Shown here: positions 34,699 through 41,791 of the stretch, piece after piece | Layout: the number at the start of each line of letters is the position of its first letter | How positions within the stretch are numbered: position 1 is the stretch's first letter | NCBI RefSeq assembly: GCF_005405885.1 | Contig: NZ_BJFL01000030.1 | Location: forward strand, 1-64,000 | DNA length: 64,000 nt | Source: Gandjariella thermophila | GTDB taxonomy: Bacteria > Actinomycetota > Actinomycetes > Mycobacteriales > Pseudonocardiaceae | Reading direction: 5' to 3' | Translations under genes and position numbers: made by a program | Notes under the pieces: model-generated | What the model saw: the letters and a program-made list of their open reading frames with translations, nothing else | Told to the model about the DNA's origin: nothing | Database searches by the model: none

Positions 34699-34738
34699 TT
34701 GAATAGATGTTCTGTCTGGCATACTATCTGCCAGGCAG
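34699..34738 (+). promoter_or_regulatory. Sigma70-like promoter overlapped by an operator inverted repeat
   Basis: TTGAAT (34699-34704) and TACTAT (34722-34727) are separated by exactly 17 bp and point to the azoreductase gene. CTGTCTGGCA (34712-34721) and TGCCAGGCAG (34729-34738) form a 9-of-10 inverted repeat centred on the -10 element. A MarR dimer bound there would block RNA polymerase; this is inference from position. Confidence 0.65.
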
Positions 34739-34766
34739 TCGTATTCGACGGAAGGGATGCCCTCGA

Positions 34767-35429
34767 ATGAAGCTGTTGCGCGTGGACACGAGCATCCGGG
34801 TGGCGGGCTCGGTCAGCCGCTCGGTCGCCGACTCCCTGCAGCGGGCGTGGCAGGACGAGCACCCGGCAGGCACCGTGGTCCGGCGGGACCTGGGCGCCCA
34901 TCCGCTACCGGCGGATGCGTGGACCGCCGCCGCCCTGGCCGGGATGACACCGGAGTATCAGCGCACGTCGGCGCATGCGGACGCCGCCGCGCTGGCCGCC
35001 CGGCTCGCGGACGAGGCGCTGGACGCGGACGCGTACGTGGTCGCCACGTCGCTGTACAACTTCGGTGTCTCGCAGCACCTGAAGACCTGGATCGACCTGC
35101 TCATCGCCGACCCGAGGCTCGGCCCCGGCAGCGACCGGCCGCTCGCCGGCCGGCCACTGACACTGGTGATCGCCCGCGGCGGCGGCTACGGCCCGGGTAC
35201 GCCGCGCGAGGGCTGGGACCATGCCACGCCCTGGTTGCACCGCATCTTCGCGGACGTCTTCGGGATGGACACCCGGGTGGTCGCCGCCGAGCTGACCCTG
35301 GCCGACGTCAACCCGGCCATGGCGGAACTGCGCGGCCTGGCCGCGGAGTCGCTGCGCCACGCGCACGCGGCCGCGGCCGAGCACGGTCAGGACATGGCCC
35401 GCCGCATCGGCGAGCGCGCCTCCGCCTGA
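34767..35429 (+). CDS. FMN-dependent NADH-azoreductase / quinone reductase
   Basis: The 220-residue flavodoxin-like protein begins with MKLLRVDTSIRVAGSVSRSVAD, the FMN-phosphate-binding start of AzoR-type enzymes. It has the flavin-binding SLYNFGVSQHLKTWIDLL and RGGGYGPGTPREGWDH segments. It would reduce quinones or azo compounds using NAD(P)H. The ATG at 34767 follows GAAGGGA at usable spacing. It is divergent from MarR and followed by a very strong terminator. Confidence 0.88.
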   Translation: MKLLRVDTSIRVAGSVSRSVADSLQRAWQDEHPAGTVVRRDLGAHPLPADAWTAAALAGMTPEYQRTSAHADAAALAARLADEALDADAYVVATSLYNFGVSQHLKTWIDLLIADPRLGPGSDRPLAGRPLTLVIARGGGYGPGTPREGWDHATPWLHRIFADVFGMDTRVVAAELTLADVNPAMAELRGLAAESLRHAHAAAAEHGQDMARRIGERASA

Positions 35430-35467
35430 ACGCCGCGGAGAACCGCGGACACCAGCTTCGCGATCAA

Positions 35468-35506
35468 GCGCCGGGTTTCCCGAGGCCCGCTCGGGAAACC
35501 CGGCGC
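35468..35506. terminator. 17-bp perfect bidirectional terminator
   Basis: GCGCCGGGTTTCCCGAG (35468-35484) pairs perfectly with 35490-35506 around the five-base loop GCCCG. It lies between the convergent azoreductase and hypothetical genes and is the strongest hairpin in the window. Confidence 0.85.
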
Positions 35507-35512
35507 GGCCGT

Positions 35513-35941
35513 TCAGGCGGACGTCGCGGGGGCCACGGCCTCCTCGGGGTCGGGGTCGTCCGGCCCGAGCAGGGTGTCGTTGGGGTGGCTGAGCTGGCTG
35601 GCGTCGGCCTGCAGCGCACCGGCCACCACCGGCAGCGCGGCGCCCTCGTCGTCCACCGCGAAACCCACCACCGGCGCGGTGAACGCGCCGGCCGAGTCGA
35701 CGCGGTGCATGCGCCAGCCCTTCGGCGCCTCGATCACGCCGGCGATCCGATGGCACGGGCGCAGTTCCACGAAACCGGGCATGGACGAGACCGGCACCAG
35801 CCGACCCGCCGCCGGATCCACCACGAGCGCGACGCCGTCCCGCGACCACGCCTCGACGCGCGCCTGGAAGATGCGGCCGGAGGACCGGCTCTGGTCGAAG
35901 GTGGCGTACCAACCGGTTGGGGTGAAGGTGTAACCGCTCAT
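35513..35941 (-). CDS. Conserved hypothetical protein with acidic tail
   Basis: The 142-residue protein has no recognised family. It contains beta-like segments (TPTGWYATFDQSRSSGRIFQ, then VEAWSRDGVALVVDP and GRLVPVSSMPGF) and ends in an acidic, Pro/Asp-rich tail (GPDDPDPEEAVAPATSA). It has no signal peptide or membrane helix. Codon use is typical of the genome. The ATG at 35941 is the first good start. Its 3' end lies 6 bp from the shared terminator. Confidence 0.65.
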   Translation of the reverse strand: MSGYTFTPTGWYATFDQSRSSGRIFQARVEAWSRDGVALVVDPAAGRLVPVSSMPGFVELRPCHRIAGVIEAPKGWRMHRVDSAGAFTAPVVGFAVDDEGAALPVVAGALQADASQLSHPNDTLLGPDDPDPEEAVAPATSA

Positions 35942-36249
35942 GCCGGGGCAGTGTGCGCGACCGCGTCGGGCGCCGGAAGCGGTGGGCGGCCGCTCTACTC
36001 AGCGTGGACGCCTTATCGTTGGCGTTGGCGTTGGCGAGAAAAAACCCGAATTCTCTTCGGCCCGGCAGTGCCGGAAAGCCGCACCCGGAAACCATGTCGG
36101 CCGCCGGACCGGTGATCCTCGGTTGACCAGGGGGCATCCCGGTGTACGGTCAGTGCCCGGACCGCGTACCGGGATCCACGGTGCGTATGTCCGGTGTGGA
36201 CGGACGCGGGTCGCTCCGCACGGCGAGGAGGCACGGGAGGGATCGGGGT
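35942..36249. other. 308-bp divergent gap with hexamer repeats
   Basis: No supported gene. Three tandem CGTTGG hexamers occupy 36017-36034, followed by an A-rich run at 36038-36045. GGGAGGGATCGGGG just before 36250 is the ribosome-binding site of the Scr1-like regulator. Confidence 0.35.
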
Positions 36250-37137
36250 ATGTCCACAGTCGATCCATCCGCGCCGGCCGGCGAGGCACCGGTCGCCGGC
36301 CCCACCGCGCGCCGCATCGTGCTGGGCGCGCAGTTGCGGCGGCTGCGCGAGGCGGCGCATATCTCCCGGGCGGACGCCGGGTACGCGATCCGCGGTTCCG
36401 AATCGAAGATCAGCCGGATGGAACTCGGCCGGGTCCGGCTGAAGGAACGCGACGTCGCCGACCTGCTCAGCCTCTACGGCGTCACCGACGAGACCGAGCG
36501 GCAGAGCCTGCTGCGGATGGCCAGGCTGTCCAACGAGCACGGTTGGTGGTACCGGTACGGCGACCTCATGCCGTCCTGGTTTCAGGACTACGTGGGCTTG
36601 GAGGAGTCCGCCAGCCTGATCCAGACCTACGAGGTGCAGTTCGTCCCGGGCCTGCTGCAGATCGAGGAGTACGCGCGCGCCATCGCCAGCCACGGCCGTC
36701 CCGAGTCGGAGAGCGATGAGGTGGACCGCCGGGTGGCACTGCGGATGCGGCGGCAAGGGGTGATCTCCCGGCCCAACCCGTTGCGGCTGTGGGCAGTGAT
36801 CGACGAGTCTGTGGTGCACCGGCCGATCGGCGGGCGCCCGGTGCTGCGGAAGCAGATCGAGCATCTGCTGGAGATCACCGGGCAGCCCAACGTGACGCTC
36901 CAGGTACTGCCGTACGAGCTGAGCGGCTACGCCGCGGAGGGTGCGTTCAGCGTGCTCCGCTTCGCCGAACCGGAACTCCCCGACCTGGTGTACATCGAGC
37001 ACCTCGGCGGCGCGCTGTACCTGGACAAGCCGGAGGAGATCGAGCTGTACAGCGCGGTCGTGGACCGGCTGGCGGTCGATGCCCTGACGCCGGCACAGAC
37101 CCGGCAGCGGCTGAGCAAGCTCCGCGCCGAGCTGTAG
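36250..37137 (+). CDS. Scr1-family HTH regulator with DUF5753 domain
   Basis: The 295-residue protein has an XRE-type helix-turn-helix at about 24-80 (LGAQLRRLREAAHISRADAG, then GSESKISRMELGRVRLKERD). A DUF5753 effector/partner domain spans about 110-290 (ASLIQTYEVQFVPGLLQIEEYARAI and QVLPYELSGYAAEGAFSVLRF). Such proteins occur in many copies in Streptomyces and Pseudonocardiaceae, next to DUF397 genes that act as small antagonists or partners; some control development and antibiotic production. The ATG at 36250 has GGGAGGGATCGGGG upstream. It is followed 147 bp later by the DUF397 gene, with a palindrome array between. Confidence 0.92.
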   Translation: MSTVDPSAPAGEAPVAGPTARRIVLGAQLRRLREAAHISRADAGYAIRGSESKISRMELGRVRLKERDVADLLSLYGVTDETERQSLLRMARLSNEHGWWYRYGDLMPSWFQDYVGLEESASLIQTYEVQFVPGLLQIEEYARAIASHGRPESESDEVDRRVALRMRRQGVISRPNPLRLWAVIDESVVHRPIGGRPVLRKQIEHLLEITGQPNVTLQVLPYELSGYAAEGAFSVLRFAEPELPDLVYIEHLGGALYLDKPEEIELYSAVVDRLAVDALTPAQTRQRLSKLRAEL

Positions 37138-37170
37138 ACCGCACCCACTGTCGGTGCGCACAGGCCGGCT

Positions 37171-37252
37171 GTGCATCTGCACGTGCATCTGCATGTTCAC
37201 CCGACCGCGTGGTATGTTCGCGTTCGCGTGCAGATGCACGTGCATCTGCACG
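37171..37252 (+). repeat. Array of four palindromic 12-mers before the DUF397 gene
   Basis: Units of GTGCA-NN-TGCAC type occur at 37171-37182, 37183-37194 (last base T), 37228-37239 (opposite orientation, central GA) and 37240-37251. The last two units with one flanking base each side form a perfect 26-bp palindrome (37227-37252). A -10-like TATGTT (37213-37218) lies between the pairs. The layout suggests cooperative operator sites around the DUF397 promoter, most simply for the adjacent Scr1-type regulator. Confidence 0.75.
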
Positions 37253-37284
37253 GAACCTGACCGTCGGGGAGGTGGGGGGTCATC

Positions 37285-37521
37285 GTGACTGACGTGCGGA
37301 GCGGAGTGTCGGCGGCGCTGCTGCCCGATGTCTCCTGGCGCAGGAGCCGGCATAGCGGCGCGGTCGGCAACTGCGTTGAACTCGCCCGGCTGCACGGCGA
37401 CCAGATCGCGGTGCGCCACTCCCGGCATCCCGACGGCCCGGCGCTGGTCTACACCCGCGCCGAGATGGCCGCGTTCATCGCCGGCGCGAAGGAGGGCGAG
37501 TTCGATGACTTCCTCGTCTGA
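37285..37521 (+). CDS. DUF397 protein, partner of the Scr1-type regulator
   Basis: The 78-residue protein carries the DUF397 pattern: WRRSRHSGAVGNCVELARLHGDQ, then VRHSRHPDGPALVYTRAEMAAFIAGAKEGEFD. DUF397 proteins are usually encoded directly after Scr1-type regulators and modulate them; an antitoxin- or anti-regulator-like role has been proposed for the pair. The GTG at 37285 has GGGGAGGTGGGG upstream. It has its own probable promoter with the palindrome array and overlaps the next gene by 17 bases. Confidence 0.9.
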   Translation: MTDVRSGVSAALLPDVSWRRSRHSGAVGNCVELARLHGDQIAVRHSRHPDGPALVYTRAEMAAFIAGAKEGEFDDFLV

Positions 37522-37894
37522 GGACTCGGGTGCCGTCGAGGCACTGCTCCGCACGCTGATCGCCCGCGGCTTCCGCTTCCTGCATCCCCGCGACGCCAGC
37601 GGTGAGTTGCTCGCGGTCGTCGGGGTGCGGGCCCACCACAACGTGGTGGACGTGGTGTGGCTGCACGGCGAGGACGCGGCCCATGCCGTGCGGATGCCCG
37701 CCGACGAGGCGAACGTGCTGGACCCGCACACCGTGCTGTGGCGGACCCGCGGCGCGGCCCACGGCGTGCTGGACGACCTGGTGTCGCTGGACGACCACGT
37801 CCCCGGGGTCACCGCCCATCAGGTCGGCGCGGCCACCGGCTGCTGGGTTCCGGTTCGACCGGGGCGGTCCCGGTGGCTTGCCGCAACAGCCTGA
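37505..37894 (+). CDS. Hypothetical protein co-translated with DUF397
   Basis: The 129-residue protein starts at an ATG inside the end of the DUF397 gene in another frame (overlap 37505-37521), implying coupling. It contains VEALLRTLIARGFRFLHPRDASGE and alternating hydrophobic segments (VVDVVWLHGEDAAHAVRM), suggesting a compact alpha/beta fold. No family is recognised. Its position makes it a possible third component of the regulator pair. A further short GTG frame to 38079 is less convincing. Confidence 0.65.
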   Translation: MTSSSEDSGAVEALLRTLIARGFRFLHPRDASGELLAVVGVRAHHNVVDVVWLHGEDAAHAVRMPADEANVLDPHTVLWRTRGAAHGVLDDLVSLDDHVPGVTAHQVGAATGCWVPVRPGRSRWLAATA

Positions 37895-38080
37895 ACCGGC
37901 GCGCGCCGGCCCGCCCGAGCCGGCGCGGCGGGCCGGACATCGTGGCACTCCTGCGGCAGGCCGTCGACCGCTGGCGGCAACGCCGGTCGTGGCGTGCCCG
38001 CCGCGCCGGAACGCACCTGGGCCGGCGGATCCTGCTGCGTAACCAGCCCGGCCCGGCAGGTACCCCGCCCCGGCACTGAA

Positions 38081-38098
38081 CGCCGCCCGCACGCGGCG
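38081..38098. terminator. Hairpin between convergent transcription units
   Basis: CGCCGC (38081-38086) and GCGGCG (38093-38098) form a 6-bp stem with loop CCGCAC, between the DUF397 operon and the convergent ECF transporter genes. Confidence 0.4.
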
Positions 38099-38124
38099 AA
38101 TGTGTCGGCGCGGAAAGACCGCGC

Positions 38125-38922
38125 TCAGCGGGACGCCAGCCGGTCCACGAAGGCATCCACCGTGGTCGCCGGCCGTGACCAACCGAGCGCCTCGGACAGC
38201 CGCATGAGCTGCGGCGGTTCCACCCCGGCCTGCGCCAGGTCCGCGCCGGCCCGGAACACCTCGTCCGGGCTGCCGTCCCGGACGATCCGGCCGCCGGCGA
38301 GCACCACGATCCGGTCGAAGTTCTCCGCGCAGAAGTCCATGTCGTGGGTGACCGCCAGGACCGTCCTGCCCCGACCGGCCAACTCGCTGACCGCGGCGGC
38401 GACGTCGCGCACGCCGGCGTGGTCCGCTCCGGTGGTCGGCTCGTCGAGCACCAGGATCGGGGTGTCCATGGCGAGCACCGCGGCCAGCGCGACGCGCTTC
38501 CGCTCGGCCAGGGAGAGCTGGTACGGGTGCACCTCCTCCAGCCCGGTCAGCCGGGTGTCCTCCAGGGCCCGGCGCACCAGCCGGGCCCGGCGGTCGCCCG
38601 GGTAGCCCAGGTTGCGCGGGCCGAAGGCCACCTCCTCGGCCACGGTGCGGGCGAACAGTTGCTCGTCCGGGTTCTGGAACAGGTAACCCACCTTGGCGGC
38701 CAGTTCGGCGACGGTGTGCTCGGCGGTGTCCCAGCCGTCCACGTGCACGCTGCCCGCGGTGGGCCGGAGGATGCCGTTGAGGTGGCGGGCCAGGGTGGTC
38801 TTGCCGGCGCCGTTCCGGCCGATCAGCGCGACCCGCTCACCCGGCTCGACACGCAGCGACACCCCGTCCAGCGCGGTCACCCCGGTCGGGTAGCGGTAGA
38901 CCAGCGAATCGATCCGGATCAT
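38125..38922 (-). CDS. ECF transporter ATPase (A component 1)
   Basis: The 265-residue ATPase has Walker A GRNGAGKTT at 35-43, the Q-loop in FQNPDEQLF, Walker B ILVLDEP with Asp160-Glu161, and the switch His in VTHDMDFC. The ABC signature is unusual: LSLAERKR (136-143) instead of LSGGQ. The protein would power substrate uptake together with the second ATPase, EcfT and the S component. The ATG at 38922 overlaps the upstream ATPase stop (ATGA). It is the last gene of the four-gene unit. Confidence 0.9.
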   Translation of the reverse strand: MIRIDSLVYRYPTGVTALDGVSLRVEPGERVALIGRNGAGKTTLARHLNGILRPTAGSVHVDGWDTAEHTVAELAAKVGYLFQNPDEQLFARTVAEEVAFGPRNLGYPGDRRARLVRRALEDTRLTGLEEVHPYQLSLAERKRVALAAVLAMDTPILVLDEPTTGADHAGVRDVAAAVSELAGRGRTVLAVTHDMDFCAENFDRIVVLAGGRIVRDGSPDEVFRAGADLAQAGVEPPQLMRLSEALGWSRPATTVDAFVDRLASR

Positions 38923-39779
38923 CGGGACTCCACCCCCCCGGTGACCGCGCGGAACCCGGCGACGGCGGCGTCCAGGGTCACCGGCAGGTCCCGGTCCTCG
39001 GGCCACAGGCCGCGCTCGCGGGCCAGCCGGGCCGCCGCCGTGTACCGGGTGCCGGCCACGCCCCAGTCGGCGAGCCGAGGGTCGGCCAGCACGGTGGCCG
39101 GTGGGCCGTCCAGCGCCACCTCGCCGTGGCGCAGCACGAGCACCCGGTCGGCGATCTCGGCAAGCCGCTCCAACTTGTGCTCGACCAGCACGATGGTCAC
39201 GCCGGCCCGGTGTAGCGCGCGCACCGCGTCGAACACCTGCCCGCTGCCGACCGGGTCGAGCTGGGACGTGGGCTCGTCCAGCACCAGCACGCTCGGCCGC
39301 ATGACCAGCACCGAGCCCAGCGCGACCAGCTGCTGCTGGCCGCCGGAGAGCTGGTACGGCGAGCGGTCCGCCAGGCCCTCGATGCGCAGCTCCGCCAGCA
39401 CCGCATCGACCCTGCGGACCATCTCCTCCTGGGGCACACCGAGGTTCTCCAGCCCGAACGCCAGTTCCTCGCGGACGGTGAACTTGACCCCGGAGATCTG
39501 GTTGAACGGGTTCTGCAGCACCAGCCCGACGTCACGGACCAGGTCGGGCAGCGGCGTGTCGGCCACCGTCCGGCCGCCGACGACGACCCGGCCGGCGGTC
39601 TCGCCACCGAGCGCGTGCGGGATGAACCCGGCCAGCGCGTGCGCGAAGGTGGACTTGCCGGCACCGCTCGGGCCGACCACGCCGCACAGTTGGCCGGCGG
39701 GGACGGCCAGCCGCAGCGACCGCAGCGCCGGCCGGCTGCCGGTCGGGTACGCGTAGCTGAAGTCGTCCAGTTCGATCAC
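38919..39779 (-). CDS. ECF transporter ATPase (A component 2)
   Basis: The 286-residue ATPase has Walker A GPSGAGKST at 36-44, Q-loop QNPFNQISG, a canonical signature LSGGQ (144-148), Walker B VLVLDEP and the switch His in VEHKLERL. It complements the partner whose signature is degenerate, which would give one strong and one weak ATP site per heterodimer. The GTG at 39779 overlaps the EcfT stop (GTGA). Confidence 0.92.
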   Translation of the reverse strand: MIELDDFSYAYPTGSRPALRSLRLAVPAGQLCGVVGPSGAGKSTFAHALAGFIPHALGGETAGRVVVGGRTVADTPLPDLVRDVGLVLQNPFNQISGVKFTVREELAFGLENLGVPQEEMVRRVDAVLAELRIEGLADRSPYQLSGGQQQLVALGSVLVMRPSVLVLDEPTSQLDPVGSGQVFDAVRALHRAGVTIVLVEHKLERLAEIADRVLVLRHGEVALDGPPATVLADPRLADWGVAGTRYTAAARLARERGLWPEDRDLPVTLDAAVAGFRAVTGGVESR

Positions 39780-40555
39780 GCGAACACCCCCAGGGCGTTG
39801 GCGACGATGGTGGCGGCGGCGAAGGCGGCGAGCCCCCACCGGGCGAGGCGCTGCGCGGTGGTGTCCGGCACCGGCATCAGGCTGGTGCGCCGGCCGGTCG
39901 CGCCGAAGGCACGCGCTTCCATGGCCACGGCGCGCTCCTCGACCTCGGTGAGCGCGCCGAGCGCCAGCGGGCCGATCAGCGGCAGCAGCACCCCGATCCG
40001 GCGGCGCAGGCCGCCGCCGGTGGCCATGCCCCGCGCCTGCTGCGCGCGCAGGATGTGCTGCGCACGCTCGCGGAACGCCGGCACGATCTGCAGCGTCGCG
40101 GACACCACGTAGCTGATGTTCGGCGGCAGGCCGCGCTGCACCATCGCGTTCATCAGCACCCCGGGATGCGTGGTCAGCAGCAGGAACAGGAACGCGCCGA
40201 TGAGCACCAGCAGCCGGGTCGCGGTCTGCGCGGCGAACGCCAGCCCCTCGGCCTTGACGCTGATCGGCCCGAGCCGGGCCAGTTCGGCGCCCTCGCCGGG
40301 GAAGAACAGGCCCTGCACGAGGAACACCGCCACCAGCAGCGGCCCGACGAACTTGACGGTGAGGGCGGCGAACCGGGCCGGCACCCGGGCCGCGAGCACG
40401 GCCGGCACCAGGACCACCAGGAACAGCGCGGCCGGCCACCAGGTGAGTGGCACCGCGAACGCGGCGATCACCACCGCGACGGCGAGCGTCAGCTTGGTCA
40501 ACGGGTTCAGCCGGTGAACCGAGGATTCCCGATGCTGGTAGAAGCCCACGGTCAT
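39776..40555 (-). CDS. ecfT: ECF transporter transmembrane component EcfT
   Basis: The 259-residue membrane protein starts with the typical YxxxxSxxHRLxPxxK motif (YQHRESSVHRLNPLTKL). It has about five helices and carries the two coupling motifs, ARG at 174-176 (QQARGM) and ARA in EARAFG near 213-218, that contact the ATPases. It lies 6 bp after the S-component gene and overlaps the next ATPase start. Confidence 0.92.
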   Translation of the reverse strand: MTVGFYQHRESSVHRLNPLTKLTLAVAVVIAAFAVPLTWWPAALFLVVLVPAVLAARVPARFAALTVKFVGPLLVAVFLVQGLFFPGEGAELARLGPISVKAEGLAFAAQTATRLLVLIGAFLFLLLTTHPGVLMNAMVQRGLPPNISYVVSATLQIVPAFRERAQHILRAQQARGMATGGGLRRRIGVLLPLIGPLALGALTEVEERAVAMEARAFGATGRRTSLMPVPDTTAQRLARWGLAAFAAATIVANALGVFA

Positions 40556-40561
40556 GGGCGA

Positions 40562-41419
40562 TCAGCCCTTCTCCGCGAGTTCGCACGCACCGGTTGTCGC
40601 CTCGGCGTCCCGGTCGACCAGGCCGGTGCGGTGACCGAACACGGCGAACCGGCGGGCGAACGGGAAACGCTGCCGGAACCGCGGCGGCAGCGCGGCCAGC
40701 AGCAGGAAGACGATCAGGAAGGACAGCGTCTTGTCCAGCGGATCGGAGACCAGCCCCTGCAGCGTGGCCGACTTGAGCAACCCGTTGCCGTACGCCTGGA
40801 ACGCGGCGGCCAGCCCGGACCGCCCGGCGGACGCGTTCGCATTGCCGTAGACGAAGGCGCCGATCGGCGCGGAGACGATCGCGGCGACCACCCCGGTGAC
40901 GAGTCCGGCGGGCAGCGCCGTCCACAGCCGGCGGAACGCCCCGAACCGGGCGGCCACCCCGGCGAGCAGGCCGATCACCGCCGCCGTCACCGCGAACGGC
41001 ATCGCGGAGGGGTTGACGGTGATGCCCCAGATGACGTCGGCCAGAGCGCCGGTGGCGGCACCCGCCGCCGGCCCGGCCAGCACCCCGACCAGCACGGTGC
41101 CGATCGAGTCCAGGTACAGCGGGATTCCGGTGACGTTGACGATCTGGCCGACCACCAGGTTGACCGCGATGGCCACCGGCAGCAATGCCACCGTCGAGGT
41201 GGGCAGTCGTGACATCGCCCCGGCGATAATCAGAACCGAACCGACCAGATAACCGGCGAGAGCGAGAAGCGCCGCGGAACCCGCGCCGCCGTGATGTAAC
41301 GACGCCGGCCGCGCGATGACCAGGTAGGCATAAGTTGCGACGACGACCAACGCGCCGGCAACCAGGTATGCCCAGCGCGTGCCATGGTGCCGCGGGCCGC
41401 CGCGGCTCGACGCGGTCAT
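40562..41419 (-). CDS. ECF transporter substrate-binding S component
   Basis: The 285-residue membrane protein has about six to eight hydrophobic segments and the S-component-like stretch DSIGTVLVGVLAGPAAGAATGALADVIWGITV. The ATG at 41419 has AGGAGGACGGG directly upstream. Substrate cannot be read from the sequence. A nucleoside hydrolase lies 2.7 kb away beyond a divergent regulator, so a nucleoside or vitamin is a reasonable guess. It is the first gene of the S-T-A-A operon. Confidence 0.85.
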   Translation of the reverse strand: MTASSRGGPRHHGTRWAYLVAGALVVVATYAYLVIARPASLHHGGAGSAALLALAGYLVGSVLIIAGAMSRLPTSTVALLPVAIAVNLVVGQIVNVTGIPLYLDSIGTVLVGVLAGPAAGAATGALADVIWGITVNPSAMPFAVTAAVIGLLAGVAARFGAFRRLWTALPAGLVTGVVAAIVSAPIGAFVYGNANASAGRSGLAAAFQAYGNGLLKSATLQGLVSDPLDKTLSFLIVFLLLAALPPRFRQRFPFARRFAVFGHRTGLVDRDAEATTGACELAEKG

Positions 41420-41791
41420 CCCGTCCTCCTTCTCGTCCGCGGGTCCGCGCCCACGATCCCGTCGGCAGGGCAGCCGTCGCGGGCGACCTCGGCCTGCGTC
41501 TTTCCGCGATTCCGCCCAGGTCACGGGCCTGTCCAGGGCGGAGCCACCGGCCCGCCGGTGGCGCGTGATCACCGGGTGCTTCGTGCGGTAGTAGTAGGCC
41601 GTGCCATGATCGCGTCCGCAAGGATCGTCCCGCCAAGTGGACAGCTGATCCATGTGGCGGTCACCGAGTCGCGGCAGGCGGAGCCGGCGCGGTATTGGCG
41701 AATCGAGCCCGCGGAGATCGAACCGCATCCGGGTCGCCGTACGATACGGCCCGGATCACGCCGGCCATGGGCGCAAAGGGGTGTTGCCGGC

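Noticed and set aside
37942-38079. 45-codon GTG frame after the DUF397 operon
   Set aside because: Arg-rich composition expected from GC-rich noise, no clear ribosome-binding site; not supported as a gene.
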